NCBI RefSeq assembly: GCF_921293095.1
Contig: NC_060248.1
Location: 17,316,744-17,380,743 of the forward strand
Length of the DNA: 64,000 nucleotides
From: Ischnura elegans
Taxonomy: Eukaryota; Arthropoda; Insecta; Odonata; Coenagrionidae
Direction of reading: 5' to 3'
The notes under the pieces are model-generated. The model saw nothing but the letters and a program-made list of their open reading frames with translations. It had not been told where the DNA came from and made no database searches. Within the stretch, counting starts at the first letter, position 1. The number at the start of each line of letters is the position of its first letter. This document shows positions 1-13,800 of this stretch, piece after piece. The position numbers and the translations under genes were made by a program.

Positions 1-2119
1 TAAAACAGTATCGCGGTTATTTAATGCCTAAAATGTTTCCATTGGTGTATGTTTATTGTTTCTGTACGTTAAGCGGCAGTGATGTGAAATAACGCATTAC
101 ATTTGTTTCTACAGGCGGAAACGGTGGAAGGTTGTATAAAGTTCCCGCCTTGGAAGACTTTTTCTATCAAATAATGTAATATCTTCATTATCAACGGTAA
201 AAAGGTTGCTAAGCTTGAAAAATGATGTGATTTAAATTGCCGTTGTTGAAAAAAAGTTTCTTTTAGTGTGTTACGCTCGCGACGTATTTGAAATAATACA
301 CCGAGTTTACCACGGCACTGCAAACGAGAGTTAGTTGTTCTGTGAGTTCTTCCAGCGGCTACCAGGAGATGCTCGGCTACCCACGTGACAGAAGAAAGCG
401 CCAGTACGACTCCGACCACTGACGCGAATAGTTCACCCTTGTAAATCCGCAACGGAGAATAAATACGTCCATCCGGACAATTCACGCTGAGTATCATTGC
501 TTCGTACATCCAACATCATCGCTAAGGTGCACTATCTACCTTTAGAGGCATCATTGCAAGAAATACCTCATACTGCAAGGGTTTTGTTGGGGAGTTGTAT
601 GTAAAAAAGTTCCGTTTCTTCTATGTTATATGACGCGGGGAATACTTCTAAAGATACTTATGATCGGAGTCCTTTCTTCCACGACTTCGGGTTTACACCG
701 GAGGCATCACCAGCAATTATGAGGGGAGATAACGCTTTGGTGCTTCGCATTAGTATAATCAACCTTCTGCACTCTTAAAATTCTCGATTCGCAATCTATC
801 CCTGAAATATTCCGCTTTAGGCTTGGGCGTAGCCCCTTTCTCAGAAGTTCCCTCAGATTTGAATGGGCAAAACCACCCGAGCAAAGCTCCTTATAACTAT
901 TCATCGTCTGCATTCCTTGGGCGCTTCTGTTTTTTTTAATTTTGCAGAGCAAATAGGAAGATAAATTAATTTCGACACCCTTATATTACTCCTTTATTTT
1001 TATTTTCCCGCTTAGACGTGTTTGGTGTTTTTTTGGCCATGGTGACTGCCATCAAATGCTTTCTATTCACGCAACTCACGGACGTGCGGGTATGCTGCCG
1101 ACTGCTTTCTGCCGCCCGAGGAACAAAAGAAGATGAAGCATTCGCGAATGCTAATGCCACAATATTTTCACCAAAATGAACTACTTATTTATCGAACGAC
1201 AGTTTACCACATAAATTTGAGACTGAGCACTCCATTAACTTCATTTCTAACAGATCGCTAGCAATTACAGAGGTTAAGGAGTCTTGATGAAAGTCTTCCG
1301 GCGGTGAAACCCTCGCTATGGCGAGAGCCAACACCAAAAGGGTCTCGTAAAAACGAATTTTTTAACACGCTTATTATAGGGTCAATTGACGGTGCATCGA
1401 GTATGTCTCGTTATAGCGATAGTGTCGCTATAGCCCGTACTCGCTTTAACGAGGTTCCACTGTACGTCAAAAGTAACTACGTCGCAGATTTCAGAAAACC
1501 ACCCTCGGCCGTCCATCAGCCCGTGCCTCTGTTGTTTTTTTTCGTATCCAAAATCACACGGACCAAAAATCATTGTCTTCTAAGGAGAATATCAAATCAC
1601 ATGAAAAAAATTGAAGCGTGTTTCATCCCTAACTCGTCGCACCAACTGACCTTTTTTGGCCTTCCTGCTTCAATTCTCCGTTTCTAGACGACAACTGCTA
1701 GGAGAGTGACTTTCTGGGCCCGAAGATATCTTGATAGCTTCGACAATTAGATGATATGCACGAGATTTAAAAAAGAATGAGACACATTCCTGACGATATT
1801 TATGTTTATTTTTCAGCTCTAATTGATTGCCACTCAGTTTTCTATCTAAAATTCTACAATTACACTTTACTGATATGCAACATTGTCCAAACAGCATAAT
1901 TTTCAATGAAACAAGCGCAGCATTAACCCCTCAAACAATTAGAGACGGATTGGAAACGCCAACTACATATACCACGTAGCGCACTTCGCTTTGAAGGCAA
2001 CGACGTCACTGAAGCAAGATCTAACTTCTTCGTCCGACTCCCTCATTTGTAGCCTTGTTGTTTGAAATACGGAGGGAGCGTGCTCCTTTCTCTCCACCTC
2101 TCCTTTACGCGCTCCTTCC
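1..2119. other. Spacer, no gene recognised
   Basis: AT-rich sequence with scattered short open frames on both strands. One minus-strand frame (about 509 to 69) would encode a hydrophobic stretch, but it has no recognisable domain and no convincing splice context. I see no RNA gene and no clear mobile-element end. Given the + strand host gene downstream, this may be an upstream intron of that gene or intergenic DNA; the window cannot tell which. Confidence 0.5.
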
Positions 2120-2719
2120 CAGTGGCGTAGCCATGGGGAGGGTCCGGACCCCACCCCCCGAAATATAAAAACACAGTTATTGTCCTTGGCAAAAGAAAAC
2201 AAAATGTTGAAAAATCAGGAATTTACAAACATTTTCTTAAACAAATTAAGTTCTTCGATTATAAAAAGTGGTAAAATTAGTTTAAAACCCATTATTTACA
2301 ATTAGTGCCCGGTTTTTTTTTAATTACGCACTGTGGCGTAAATTATTGCGAGGATGTGCTAAATCCACCTCACAATACTGAAGCATTTTCGGATGAAACA
2401 CAAGTCCGTATGCGATGAGAAAGTAAAATTCGTGGGAAACGTGCGTGAGGAAAATTTGAATTCAGTCGATGGCAGGGGGGTAGCCAGGAATTTTGTTAAG
2501 GGGGGATCCAAAACCAGGGGGGAAAATTTTTAAACAACAGGGTACAAAGGAGAGGGTTTCAAACTAATTTTAATGCCCTCCATAATAGAAAATACTTCAT
2601 TTTTCAAAGATTCATTTTTTTTCATTTGTAAATTCATGATTTTAAAATATTTTGTTTCCTTTTATGAAGGAAAGTAATTGTGTTTTTATATTTTGGGGGG
2701 TCCTCACGCTACGCCACTG
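2120..2719. mobile_element. hAT-like non-autonomous element, 600 bp
   Basis: The ends are inverted: CAGTGGCGTAGCC on the left and the complement of CAGTGGCGTAGCG on the right. Each is followed inward by a G/C run and then a shared AATATAAAAACACA block. The CAGTG...CACTG ends are typical of hAT elements. No convincing 8 bp target duplication is left. A second, differently spelled hAT-type start lies inside near 2473 (AGGGGGGTAGCCAGGAATT), so an older copy may be nested. No transposase frame is present. Confidence 0.65.
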
Positions 2720-5700
2720 GTCAGTGGTTCATCCTAAGAATTTTCCTATTTTCATTTCCAAACCCAAGCGTAACAGTTTAGGCCCTGAGTATGTAAAGAT
2801 GTTTTTAAAAAAACAACTTGAAAGCCCATAAAATAATTTTTAATTTATAAAAATATTAAAATGTGTATGAAAATCTAAAAAGCATCCCATTGATTGTATG
2901 AACCCACAATAAACTTGAATAATGACTTTGTTTAATGGTAGGAATTTGAAAATGCATTTGGATTCGAAAATATCTAATTCGAAAGATCTGGCTCCAAAAA
3001 TCCTGGATCCGTCCATCCCTAGTTATTTTATTCCATTCAATTCTTTAATTTTAATGACAGCAATGCTACAGATAAATCAAAATCCCACCAGTTAGAAGGA
3101 GTAAGAATCGATGGAATCGGAATCGAGAATCGGGAATCGATTTGAAGGAATCGAAATTGGAATCGGAATCGAAAAAAAGTGGAATCGACTCATCCCTAAC
3201 AATAATGGTTTTCTCGTTATGTTTTCAATTGATGGCTTATGCCCCTTTCAACTCTACTCCCTATGGGCAGTCGATTATTAGCCCAATATTTTTTCAGTCT
3301 GCTACTTTCTCTGTTCAAAAGAGGAGGCCCAATATCAATTGTGCAGTTCACTAGAAGATTCTTTCTATAATCCATTCCAAGGTCAGTTTCCACGGAGGAA
3401 CAGCGAAAGAACAGAGGAAGTGTTTCCCCTGTCATGACGGTGAGTGAGAAAATTCTTTCCCTATGGAACAACATTATTTTACATCGTAATTTAGATATCC
3501 CGGAGCCAATTTATCGACATTCGGCTGGTTGATATCGCTGTCGATTCAAAAATATTTATCTGGTGCTAATTTATGTCAAAAGAGAATGACAATCGGAGTT
3601 TTGACGAACTATCACGGTCCATGACTCTAAATAAATCGCTCATGCTGGAAAAAAATCACCGCATACTCACGGTAGAATAGATGAGCGCGGAAAAATACGA
3701 AAATCCGGCAGGTATCCCTTGGTGGTTGACTTAGACGTCATAACCCTGACGAAATTGCCAAACTCTAGAGGCACTGAAAATTTTTCGGATGAAATCCAGT
3801 TCTGTTGAAGATTAAACCTTTTCACTTAACAGAGTTTAGCTAATCGTTATTCAAGGTCCAACCAAATTTTATTAAAAGTTGCCGAGAAACAAGGCGAGTC
3901 GGAGTCAAGGTGATCAGCGCGCCGCGTAAGCAACTTCTCCCGGCTCCATTCGACCTGCATAAGGCCGCGGATATATGACAACGAATCTGGTGTTATCATC
4001 AAGTTGAATCACCATCGACTTGTACGCATACTAAAATAAGATTCTACTTTTTTGGATGACCTCGAAATCCAAAATGTGCGCATAGGAGGCTTTTTAAAGG
4101 CTCATAAATCCCTTGTTTTGCCGAGGCAACAGAAAACGTTAAGTTGGCAAAATTCCAGAAAACCTCCCTTTTTACTAGATATTCGGTAGTTGAGAATTCG
4201 GGATTAGGGATCTTCTACTGTCCCTTTATTTCACTCATTCCTCATGATTTTTCGAGTACCTACTTACACCTTTTCTTATTATATTAGAAATGCTATAGTC
4301 ACCTACATGTCACTTTAACAGAAAAAATTCTAAATTTCATCGAGACCACTGAAATATGCATAAAAATGGAATCACTAATGTCCTTAATAATAATCTGTGT
4401 GGGAATGCTTTTAAGTTTATGTTTATTAGAATTTTCTTAAAATATTTCATTAAAACAATTGTCATCCTCTCATTACTTATTTTTACTACCCATTTTTTAG
4501 CTGATTCCTGAAAAGTATTATCCAACCTTCATAGGGCAGAGAACATTTCATTAAAGAATTTTTTGCTGCATTCAGCACCTTTTAGTTACTTAAAAGAATA
4601 TTTTTTATTCATAAAAAGCCATTCCAATCATTACAGACCCTAAAACCTGAAAAAAATGGCAGGTCCTCATTTAGTGTTTTTCCGCATTTAGTGTTTTAAA
4701 TTTTGTCCCCCCTGAAAAACCTTAAATCAGGATTCTACTGTATTTTTATTATTGTCCAAAAATCTTGGTCTATTAAGGTCTGTTCACTTTATCTTTGCGG
4801 GTGAGCTGGTGTGGCTTAACCGAGTTGGGGTGAGAGGAGGGAAAGTTTATCTACGCGTGACTTTCTCTCTTCCAATCAGCAGACAGTAGGCGTGGCCTAG
4901 CACTTCGGAATTTCAGTCGCTCTCAGACCTCCGTCGTGCCAACTTCGTGAATCTGCTAGCTGTGTTGCCAAATCTCTCGCGTTCTCTTGGTGCTCTTCCA
5001 TATTTCCATTTAAATCCAACTTATAACTTACTTTTCCTTATTCTTCCACTTCAATCCTTTTCCATCGCCTTTCCAGAAAATTTTTATTCACCTTCTGCAT
5101 TCCCATCAGCACCGACTCCCTCCCTCCACCTATTCCCTCTCAGTACTTTTCCGAACCCTTTATTAACAAACCCTAACCCTTTTCCTCAACTCCGCATTTA
5201 CTTTTGGGTATTACAACCTATATAGTTTTGTATACCTCTGATTTAAAAGATTAATATCCAAGCGTGTTTATTGAAGGCTCCGAAAGTGACTCCGAAAATT
5301 AAGATACTGACGGGAGGGAAGACGAGGAGGTTGATTTATTAGCCACACAGCTCCAGCAATAAGTACAAAATAAATTATGTAATAAAATACCCGTCGTGCT
5401 ACTTTTTTCCATTCTTTTTGTATCTTCATCCTCACGAATTCCCTTGCAATCCCCGTTTATCAGAATGTTACGCTTATGTATGCCTTTCACCAGCGGTCTC
5501 GCATTTAGCGGACAATATCTTGGCTTCTGAGATGGGATTATCCTCAATCCCCTCTAAATAAGTAGCTATACATTGTATGCATTGTTTCGCCGCCGGGCCC
5601 AAAATATCTGTGGCCACGTATGAGTCACACCTTCTCAGTGGGACACTAGGGCGCCTGTGTACATTTGGCAACGTTAAGGTCGCTCCTGCTCTCTCTCTCT

Positions 5701-6300
5701 CGGTACTACCCCTTCCCCTTCAGCGAGGCCCCTCCCCATTCAGCGAGGCCCTCCGATAGTGTCCGGGATCTCACGAAAGCTGACCCGCAGAGATAAAATG
5801 AACAGATAATAATAAGAGTTGTGGATGGTAGGTCAACCTCTAGATAAAGAGGGTAGCTGTGGTATAAGGGAATTTACTCGTGAAAGAAGCAGTTGTGAAT
5901 AGAAGCGATGACATTCAGTAAGTTTATTAGGCCTTGGAAAAGGTTGGCCATTTAAATGATACCATAATCTGTGAAGAAGCAGTCACTTGACTACGGGAGG
6001 CTACCAAAAAATATGCTTCCCTACTCTTAGAAAAGTGGGCTACGACTTGTTATTTAAGATGAAAACCACAGGTGTTGGTACATAGACAATCATATCACGT
6101 GGTAGCATTTGCTTTAGTGGCAGTAATACTGGGTTGTTGGAAGGCATGGAGAAACCATCATATTATTATCCTGAGGAGATGTAGCTACTTCAATCGTTAG
6201 CATAAAAGACATGATGGCATTTTTTCAAGTACATTGTTCCTGAGGTAAATTAGTCCCCCGTTTGGATGTCCATAATGTATATAAAAACCAAGTAGCTGTG
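2720..6300. other. Spacer or intron, no gene recognised
   Basis: No exon with recognisable protein content. A pyrimidine-rich stretch occupies about 5040-5200. The TTAAATCAGGATTCTACTG-TA terminus at 4722-4742 looks like a pogo/Tigger-type inverted-repeat end, but its partner was not found. Short open frames around 5300-5760 lack domains or splice support. Confidence 0.4.
3107..3190. repeat. Degenerate GGAATC/GAATCG repeat
   Basis: An imperfect short-period repeat built from ATCGGAATCG-type words (GGAATCGGAATCGAGAATCG and variants) runs for about 80 bases. It produces a spurious Glu/Ser-rich frame. It ends at a CATCCCTA motif; a similar CATCCCTA stands at about 3013, which suggests a repeat-derived mobile fragment rather than a gene. 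Confidence 0.6.
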
Positions 6301-6800
6301 ATTACATCTGGATCCATCGGCGAGAAGCAAGAATAAGGAAAGGAATGAGACAAAAGTGTACTCTGTCCCCTGTAATTTTCAACGTTTTCATTGAGAAAGC
6401 TATCAGCAAAATAAAAGCATTAGGAGTGAAAATCTATTGTGAAAAAAATTAGCATGCTGTGTTTGGCAGATGACATAACAGAGAGAGAGGCCTTGAAAAG
6501 AGTCTATTTATTATTGAAAACATAATGACTAGATATAAGCTGAAAGTCATTGCAAAGAAAACAAACGTATTGGATTCCAGTAGAAGAGAAGAGGCAAAGG
6601 ACAACCTGAAACTAGAAAACCATAAACTTGAGGAAGTGAGGAAGTTTTGCTGCTTGGGTAGTCAGGTGACCAACGATGGACAAAGGAAGAAAAATCAGTT
6701 GTAATAGCCCAAGTGTAGAGGGCATTTCTCAAAAAGAGGAGTCTTCTTACGGCTGAAAATGTAAGCGTTGAAGTCGGGATGATGGAAGTGAGTGGGTGGA
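6301..6800 (+). pseudogene. Reverse-transcriptase fragment (non-LTR retrotransposon), decayed
   Basis: Translating across stops and shifts gives reverse-transcriptase landmarks in the right order. First comes an R-K-G-M-R-Q-K-C-T-L-S-P-V-I-F-N block (6336-6385), matching the usual G-x-R-Q-G-C-x-L-S-P-x-L-F-N motif. Then a C-L-A-D-D-I motif at about 6460-6477 corresponds to the catalytic F/YADD box. An F-C-C-L-G-S-Q-V-T-N-D-G block at about 6645-6680 corresponds to the F-x-YLGS-x-I-x-x-DG segment. Several stops and frame breaks make it non-functional. It belongs to the endonuclease/RT LINE group also seen at 49.4-50.15 kb and probably at 56.4 kb. It sits just upstream of the zinc-knuckle exon, most likely inside the intron that precedes it. 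Confidence 0.75.
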
Positions 6801-6967
6801 GAACAGCGTCAAACCAATCTCATGATTGTTGGCCAGGGATGATGAAGTGGGGAAGCAATTCATTGGGACTTACATATGGAGCGTACGGCTCTTTGTGGTG
6901 GTGAGGATGGTCGATGACAGACCCTGTTTTTTCAGTTTCCCTGACATATTTTCCTGTTTTCTTCTAG

Positions 6968-7846
6968 GAAATAGTAATCTCATTGAAAACCGGCCCCTGC
7001 CCCAGCAGCCTCATGTGGGGGAAGCGAGGCCGGAGGTGTCCCCGGACGAGGAAGTGACGGTGCAATCAATGCAGTGGGTGAGAGCAGCTCCCGGCACAGC
7101 CACTGGCATGCCCCCACGCCAGCCCTGCCTCCCCCATGCGCGACCCGCAATGCAGAGGGCAGCGTTCAGTGGGGGCGTGACCAATTGCAGCTCGGCCGGG
7201 GGCAGGGGAGACCACGGGATGGCCCCAGTGCCCTCCTCCCCCTCCTCTGCCTTCTCCTCCTCCTCCTCCCTCTCCTCCTCTTCCTCCTCGTCTTCTTCTG
7301 GGGTGAGCCCGCAGCCCCCGCCGCCCGTGCCTCCTACCAGCAGCGTGCCTTACACTCCGCCGTCGGTGCCTCCGCCTTACCTGCCCCCACCGCATCTCAT
7401 GGCACCCCCTCCCCACACCCTGCGGTTCTCCACGACCTTCACCACCGGGTACCTCCCCACGTCTGGCGGATCTGGGGTGGGGAACAATGGAGGTGGAGGG
7501 CCGGCTCCCCCCACACCGGTGGGCACCGCTGGCAGTTACCTGACCCCACGGCACTCGTTTGCCTTCGCTCCCAACGGACTGGCACCGACGGAGATTATGT
7601 ACGCAGCAACGGCGCCGCCGCCTCCGCAGTACCACGCAGGCCACCATCCTAGGGTTGGGGGAGCGCCAGGACCTGTCATGGACCACTCAGGACAAGCGAT
7701 CATCACACAACCAGGGTACCCTCAGTACATTCCCACCGTTCTGTTGACTTCCCGGGCCAAGGGCAACACGTGCTACAACTGTGGCGGGCGCACACACCGT
7801 GGAGGGGAATGCCGTGAACTTACCATGGAGGAGATCACACGACCAG
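6968..7846 (+). CDS. ZCCHC2/ZCCHC14-like zinc-knuckle protein, penultimate coding exon
   Basis: This 879 bp internal exon is much more GC-rich than its flanks. The acceptor is a pyrimidine-rich tract ending TTCTTCTAG at 6967, with phase 1 entry (G/GA, then Asn-Ser-Asn-Leu). The encoded segment runs from a short acidic stretch through a Ser-rich run (about 7230-7300), long Pro-rich runs (about 7305-7420) and a Gly-rich stretch (about 7465-7505). It ends in a CCHC zinc knuckle (C-x2-C-x4-H-x4-C) at 7771-7812. Such knuckles usually bind single-stranded RNA. The combination of a low-complexity Pro-rich region, one C-terminal knuckle and a short R-P-G-x-(F/Y)-R-L tail across the next splice resembles vertebrate ZCCHC2/ZCCHC14; ZCCHC14 is known to partner TENT4 poly(A) polymerases. 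The N-terminal part of the gene (where PX or SAM domains would lie) is not recognisable in this window and must be upstream. The frame reaches TGA at 7852-7854 if the intron is not removed. Family assignment is by motif memory, not alignment. Confidence 0.8.
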
Positions 7847-10800
7847 GCAAGTGATGGGTGTTTGCCCATATAAGAGACTCATCTGCCTCTTGATGAAGTT
7901 GATCCCTTATCTAATTGTTTAGATCCATCTACTAAATGAGCATGCACATAACTTAATTGGAGGCTGAGGATAATAGGATAGTGTAAGGGATTAGAAGATG
8001 ATATGGATGAATGTGAAAACTGTGGCAGTGGGATCTGATGGTTTCCTGCCCAACTATTTGCAGTGTTATCGTTTGTGAGAAGGTTGGATGTTTGTACCTA
8101 TCGCGTGATAATTAAATATCATGAGTACGGCTTATAATGTTATGTGACAATCAAAAGCTTGAGATACTGTGCCGGTTAAAACAGCGTTCTCATTTCATTC
8201 AGTCCTCTTGGGATCTATTGGTGGCTTTCTGTGACTCTCTGTCCACACTTGTAAAGTTGTCTTGTTGTCTTCATGGTGAGCAAAGTCCGATGATGAAGCA
8301 TTATGTAATTTCATCTTGTCATCTTTATTTAGACAGAGACTACTTAGACATTTCCAAGGGCTCCCAGCTCTAAGTCTACATTCAAGTCACCATATTTTCC
8401 ATTGAACATAATCCTATCATCATTTATGCAATCTTTTTAGTAGTTAGTATGCAATCTTTTTGCTGTTCTTGAGGTATGTCCTACATTCTCCATGTAGTAT
8501 GCTGAGGATTGACTGACTTTCTCTTTCGTTCATTTCCCTTGTTCGTTTTGGGTGGAACAGGTGAGCTGTGGAGGAAAAAAGTATCCCAACAAAATCTGTG
8601 CATCGCACAGTGAAAAAATAACTTTCTCTCACAATGGGTTGTTATTCTTTGGCCAACAAAGGAATTCAAACAAGGCAAACTATGTTTTCCTTTTTTTCGT
8701 CGTCTAATTACATGACGGACTAGAGGGTGTCCCTCTACCCAAGCATGTCTGGCAAAGGCCTCAACTCCATGCATTAGATGGTACGGTACACACTTCAGAA
8801 GTGTTCCCTTGAATTCTACTTTACATGTCTCAACAAAGCGATAATACCAAATGGATGTACTTCTTAAAATATCCTACTGAAGACCACAGAAAGCTTTCTA
8901 CTGAGAGAAAAAGACAGTTTACTAGCAGATTCAATGGGTTATGCATTTGAATAGATTTCAGTTTGAAGACATATTAGTTTTACAAGGACTGAGCTCATTG
9001 CTGGAACCCTTTTTAATATGCATAGAACAGACAGAACTGAGGGACCGCTGCACCAGTTTTCCATCACTACTTCACAACCTATGTTGCTGAAAAGACTACA
9101 TTTGAATTTCCCTCTTCTCGTTCTTAAGAGTGATGTTCCATTAAAAAGGAAACCAATTTTCCTACAGAGATATTGTGGCAGCAAGAATTTTGTTGGGATG
9201 CTTAATTTCTGCCATTTTACAATTGATTGAATTACTGTGAATATTTATTTTTTAATAATATTTGTGGTGAATTTGAATAAGGAAGGTTTAAAATTTAGGA
9301 GGCACCTCTCTTCCTGCCAAACGGAACGGGGTTATGAACCTTGTGGCTCTCTACTTAATGTGGCTTACATTTCGTATTACATCTATCTGTCATTGTTTTG
9401 GTGTTCTTCATTGTACTCTTAGAAGAGCATAGTGACATCTATTTCAATGGCATTTTCATTTGAAAGCATAACTATTATTTATTTTTAAGTCATAGTTTCT
9501 TTGGGGAATTGTCACCAATGTCTTGTTTTTCCTTTGGTTCTGTTAGCCCGTTTTTGATTGGCTAGAGGCATAGATGAGGCCTAGAAGCTTGAACTTATCT
9601 GTTTAATCTTCTGTTTCTATCTGTTTACTCCTTCATCTTCAGAAAAATGTGTTGTTCTAGATGGTACCTCATTTTGCCACTTATACTGAGAGCGAATTGT
9701 AATACTTGGCAAAAGTAGCTGACCCGTGAGGATATTGCAGATCTTTTTTTCCCAAATTGTTTAGGATATTTTCATAATTTTTGTCACTAAGTTCCGTAAT
9801 TCCTCAAAATAAATTTTCATTTTTTTTCAGGCATATTTCATAATTTTTGGGTGAAGAGATTCATATTTCCATAGGAAAGGGTGGCATTTATATTGCGTTA
9901 TATTAAAACTATATATTATTAAAAAGGAATATGAAAATCCTGTTGTATCAGGATTTTATCATGCTTGCATTTCTCCATTTCATGATATGCACATCATGTT
10001 TCATCAATTAGATGACCCCAAAGGATGCCTCCGAGGTAATCTATGTAGCTTGTATTCCAAGCACAACAAATTGTACCTTTTTTAATGACCTTGTAGAGCA
10101 TCTTTCATGGGCTTTTGTTTGAGGATGGACCTTAAAAGGATCCATCACTGCTCGGCCGGTATTTTTTATGGTGTACTGCTTCAAAACTTTAGCTACTGCA
10201 TATCTTGAAATTTTCTGAGTAAATGCAGTAATGGTTTTTCTGTACAGAAGAATCCTACTTTTGGATGGGCTCTACTTACGATGTCTTTGGCGTATGATCA
10301 AGCTAATTTTTTTTGCGCAGTTTTAAAAATATGCATTTCTGCAATTTTTTCTGCTTACACTATATTTACATAATCAATGATCTTATTCTGCACCTTATTT
10401 ACCAAATGCAATTAACATAGCAGTATTTTTCATGCATTGATGCTCTTTAAGCTTATTCCTTGGCAAGATGTAGTAATGCAGATTCAATATATGATGTCAT
10501 TTGCTTTACAATTGGTCCTTTGGAATTAATTAAAAGATTAAAGCAAGGGTAATCTGTATCTTAGATCTTAACAATTTACCTCAGTATTTTCTGAGAAGTG
10601 AAACTTTGATACCTGAGGTACAATAAAATGCTATTAAGGGTTTGTATGCCTGTAAACCCTGAAAATTTCAAGGTGATAGTGTAATTTCTTAATGAGAAGT
10701 ACATCAGGAAAAATGCGTTATATGGCTTGTCATATGATATTAATGCGACCTCTGAACGACTGCCAAGACTTAATATGTATTGGTATTTTGAGGTTGTGAT

Positions 10801-13800
10801 GCCAGTATTCTTCATGGTTGCTGTCTCTCCTCTAAAAAAATATGTTAAAAATATGTCCTCAAAAATGCGAGTAAAATTTAAAAAAATTGAAATTCCAGAA
10901 TATTTTGGGTAAAATCGTAAAATATGTAATAATAGAGGATAAAAATAATAATAGAGGATATGTAATAAAAATTTGGATAAGAAATGACATCTACAATATC
11001 ATTGTTGGTTGGCTATCAATGCTCTGAGATATAAGTGGCAAACACTTAAGTGTTCATCTGTCTAAGTTGAGACCAGCCTCGGAGAAACCTTCTAGTCTAC
11101 ATTTTAAAGAAACCATAGGAAGGCCTTCTTTCTTAGGTTTTATCAAGTCTAATGTCTTCAGATAGCTCTCTGATTTTGTCTTTGGCGGATGTGGAATGTG
11201 AAGAAAATTGGGGGTTATGAATTGCCTGGTTGATTACATTTGTTGATTTGTGGAATGATGGAATTCTTTTTCCTATTTTTAGAAACACTTCTATATTTTG
11301 CCATTTTGCGGTTCACGTTAAATTGAAAATGTTGCTTGCTTATCCATATTTTGTTGTTCATTACTCAGCAATTTGTCAATTTTTGGGATGTAATGCACCA
11401 ATTGCTCTCCTGAAATTCAGGTTTGCATCTAATGAGTCATCAACTCTCTTCATCATTTCATTTGATATTAGTTTATCAAGGAAGAAGAGTTAAAGATAGG
11501 TTTTGCTTGATATACTTCTTGATCTGCATATGAATTGAATTCTGGAGTGTATTGTTGTTATGTCCAAGATTATGGATTGAGAATCAGTTGTTTTTTGGAG
11601 AATCTTGCAGTGTGTCTTTTGAAATCCAAGAATAACAGATCAACTCGCTTTCTCATTTCACCTGACTTTAGGATATCAAGGAAGAAGAGCCCAAGCTGGG
11701 TTTCGATTGATCTACTTTACCCAGAAGCCTTGCTGACTGTTTATGAAGCTGTTCCTATCGATAGAGTCTTGTCTAAGCGAGAGTTACCTAAATTTATATC
11801 ACAGTGCTGTTTCCAGTTTCGTTGCCCAGCTAAACTTGTACATGGTTTTTTTATTATGTATATTTTCCCGTGGGATAAGAATTCATCTTTTTAGTGAGAG
11901 GTAGATGAAATGCAGGTTTTGGACATATTTATTATTAACCATCCTGCAGTGATTGTAAAATTTAATGCTACTCCTTCTGCTGGCCATCAAGGAAAAACAG
12001 GCATTTTAAAAAATTCTCTGTAATATCTTCAAAAAGATCTATAAACATTAGTGTGAAAGAGGCTGTATTGATTGCCCACTGAGATAAAATATTCAGATTA
12101 TGATCAATGGTTTGCTGACTCAGTAATGATGTTTTTTTTGAAAACCATATGGGATGCAGGAGAATGGTGAGGCACTGGAAGATATTGGCTTCAATTGCAT
12201 GTTATTATCACCAAAAGGTTATTGTACTTTGTGAAGTTCCACCCCAAATAATGTATGTATTACGTTCAACATGTTTTGCTGCACTGCAGCATCATCCAAA
12301 CTGAATTCATAGTTACCGTTGTTAGGGCTTGTTATGGGATATCTGTGGGAGGTCAAAGAGTGGATAAATCAATAGAAAATTATTGCATTGAACCATCACT
12401 TTTCTGTCATAACAACGGCATTCCACAATGTATCACCCGCTACTATCAATTTTAGCGTGTAAATGTTTGTTTAGCATGAAAATCGTGGTGTTAAATGGAA
12501 TGAAGAGCTCTCGAAAGTACTGTGGGGAATGGAGCTAGGAATGAGAGAGGGATAATAGTCATTTGGATCATTCACACTTATTACGAATCATTCATCTGCA
12601 TTTGTCGTGAGGAACTCATAAATGATCTATGCCAATATAGCGCATTTAAGATTTTTTACGCAATAATTATTTCAAAGCTTTATAACCTCATTGTAGGGCA
12701 TTTGATAAAATGCTGGTGAATTTTACCAAGTCCCTGACCACATTGAGAAGGGTATAAGCTTATAATTGAAGATGAGTGAAGTACGCACGCATTGAAATTC
12801 ATTGAAATAACTGCCTTCATACTTCTCTCTTGCATATTTGTTGAAGTCCTCCGAGTTTCTCTTGCACCTGTGAATGATAATGGTGGGGGTCGCTGGTGAA
12901 AATGGATGAGTGGATCTAAGCATGGATTCTTACCTAATTTTTTTCAGTTATCCCGATTGTTATCTCAATTTTCAAAAATGCTCATTTTTCGGAGTGCAAT
13001 TATTTCGTGGGCTAAGCCTAGGCAAGGAATAGGCCCTTATTATCTCAACCTTGTGCTTTGGACATTCTGTATTCTATATGTGCTGCGTAAGTGCGTAACT
13101 CTAACAGCGAATGTTGTACATATGTAACTGGAGGAACTTCAAGGGATAATCACAAACCCTGTGGCTAGCAAATATCAGCTGTGTTATGTTAAAATGGAAA
13201 TATTAGTGTACATATCTGTTTGAGATTATTTTATGTAATTTATATCAACCACTTGATATTTTTAATACCAAGTTAATTGCACACAAAGTGTAGCGTATCC
13301 CTTGGTAAGTATGTGTTATGTGTATGAAATGGCATAAATTGGAGGATGATGTGTTGTAGTGAAAAATGTGAATATGTAAGCTAGAAATTGTGAATTTTTT
13401 GCGACATTAAATGGAAACCAATGATAGCACAGTACTGGCTGCTCAATGAGTTTTGCATTTGCTTAATGATTTCCGGTTGAATTTTATTCACTCCTTAGTA
13501 GTATTCAGTGAGTTTATTTGTGAGACTGAAAGCCTACAGTATATGTATCTCCTTATAAGTAGTAGTTGTTGTTCAGTACCTATGTTTGACATGGTCTTGG
13601 CTGCATCCCCTTCAGTTTTGTGAAAAATGACTTTAACACATTGCTGTTGTTTTATTTATTAGCCAAAAATGGTAATATTAGATACAGTGTTCTTTATTCT
13701 TTATTTATTCCATAATGCTGATGAATTCAGGTTTTAATTTGGATTGTTCTTCAATTAGAAGTTTTTCAGCAAGACATTATCATTGACCCAAATGTCAGTT

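Noticed and set aside
69-509. Minus-strand frame with a hydrophobic segment
   Set aside because: One plausible transmembrane stretch but no recognisable family, no clear donor, and no supporting neighbouring exon.
5299-5760. Overlapping minus- and plus-strand frames
   Set aside because: Cysteine-containing but without conserved spacing, domains or splice sites that could be connected to anything.
7066-7686. Long minus-strand and alternative plus-strand frames over the Pro-rich exon
   Set aside because: They are shadows of the GC-rich, stop-poor zinc-knuckle exon. Their Arg/His- or Leu-rich translations have no domains and no splice support.
7851-7856. Canonical GT donor four bases after the GC donor
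   Set aside because: It shifts the frame in the terminal exon and destroys the R-L-E-Y tail that fits the protein family.
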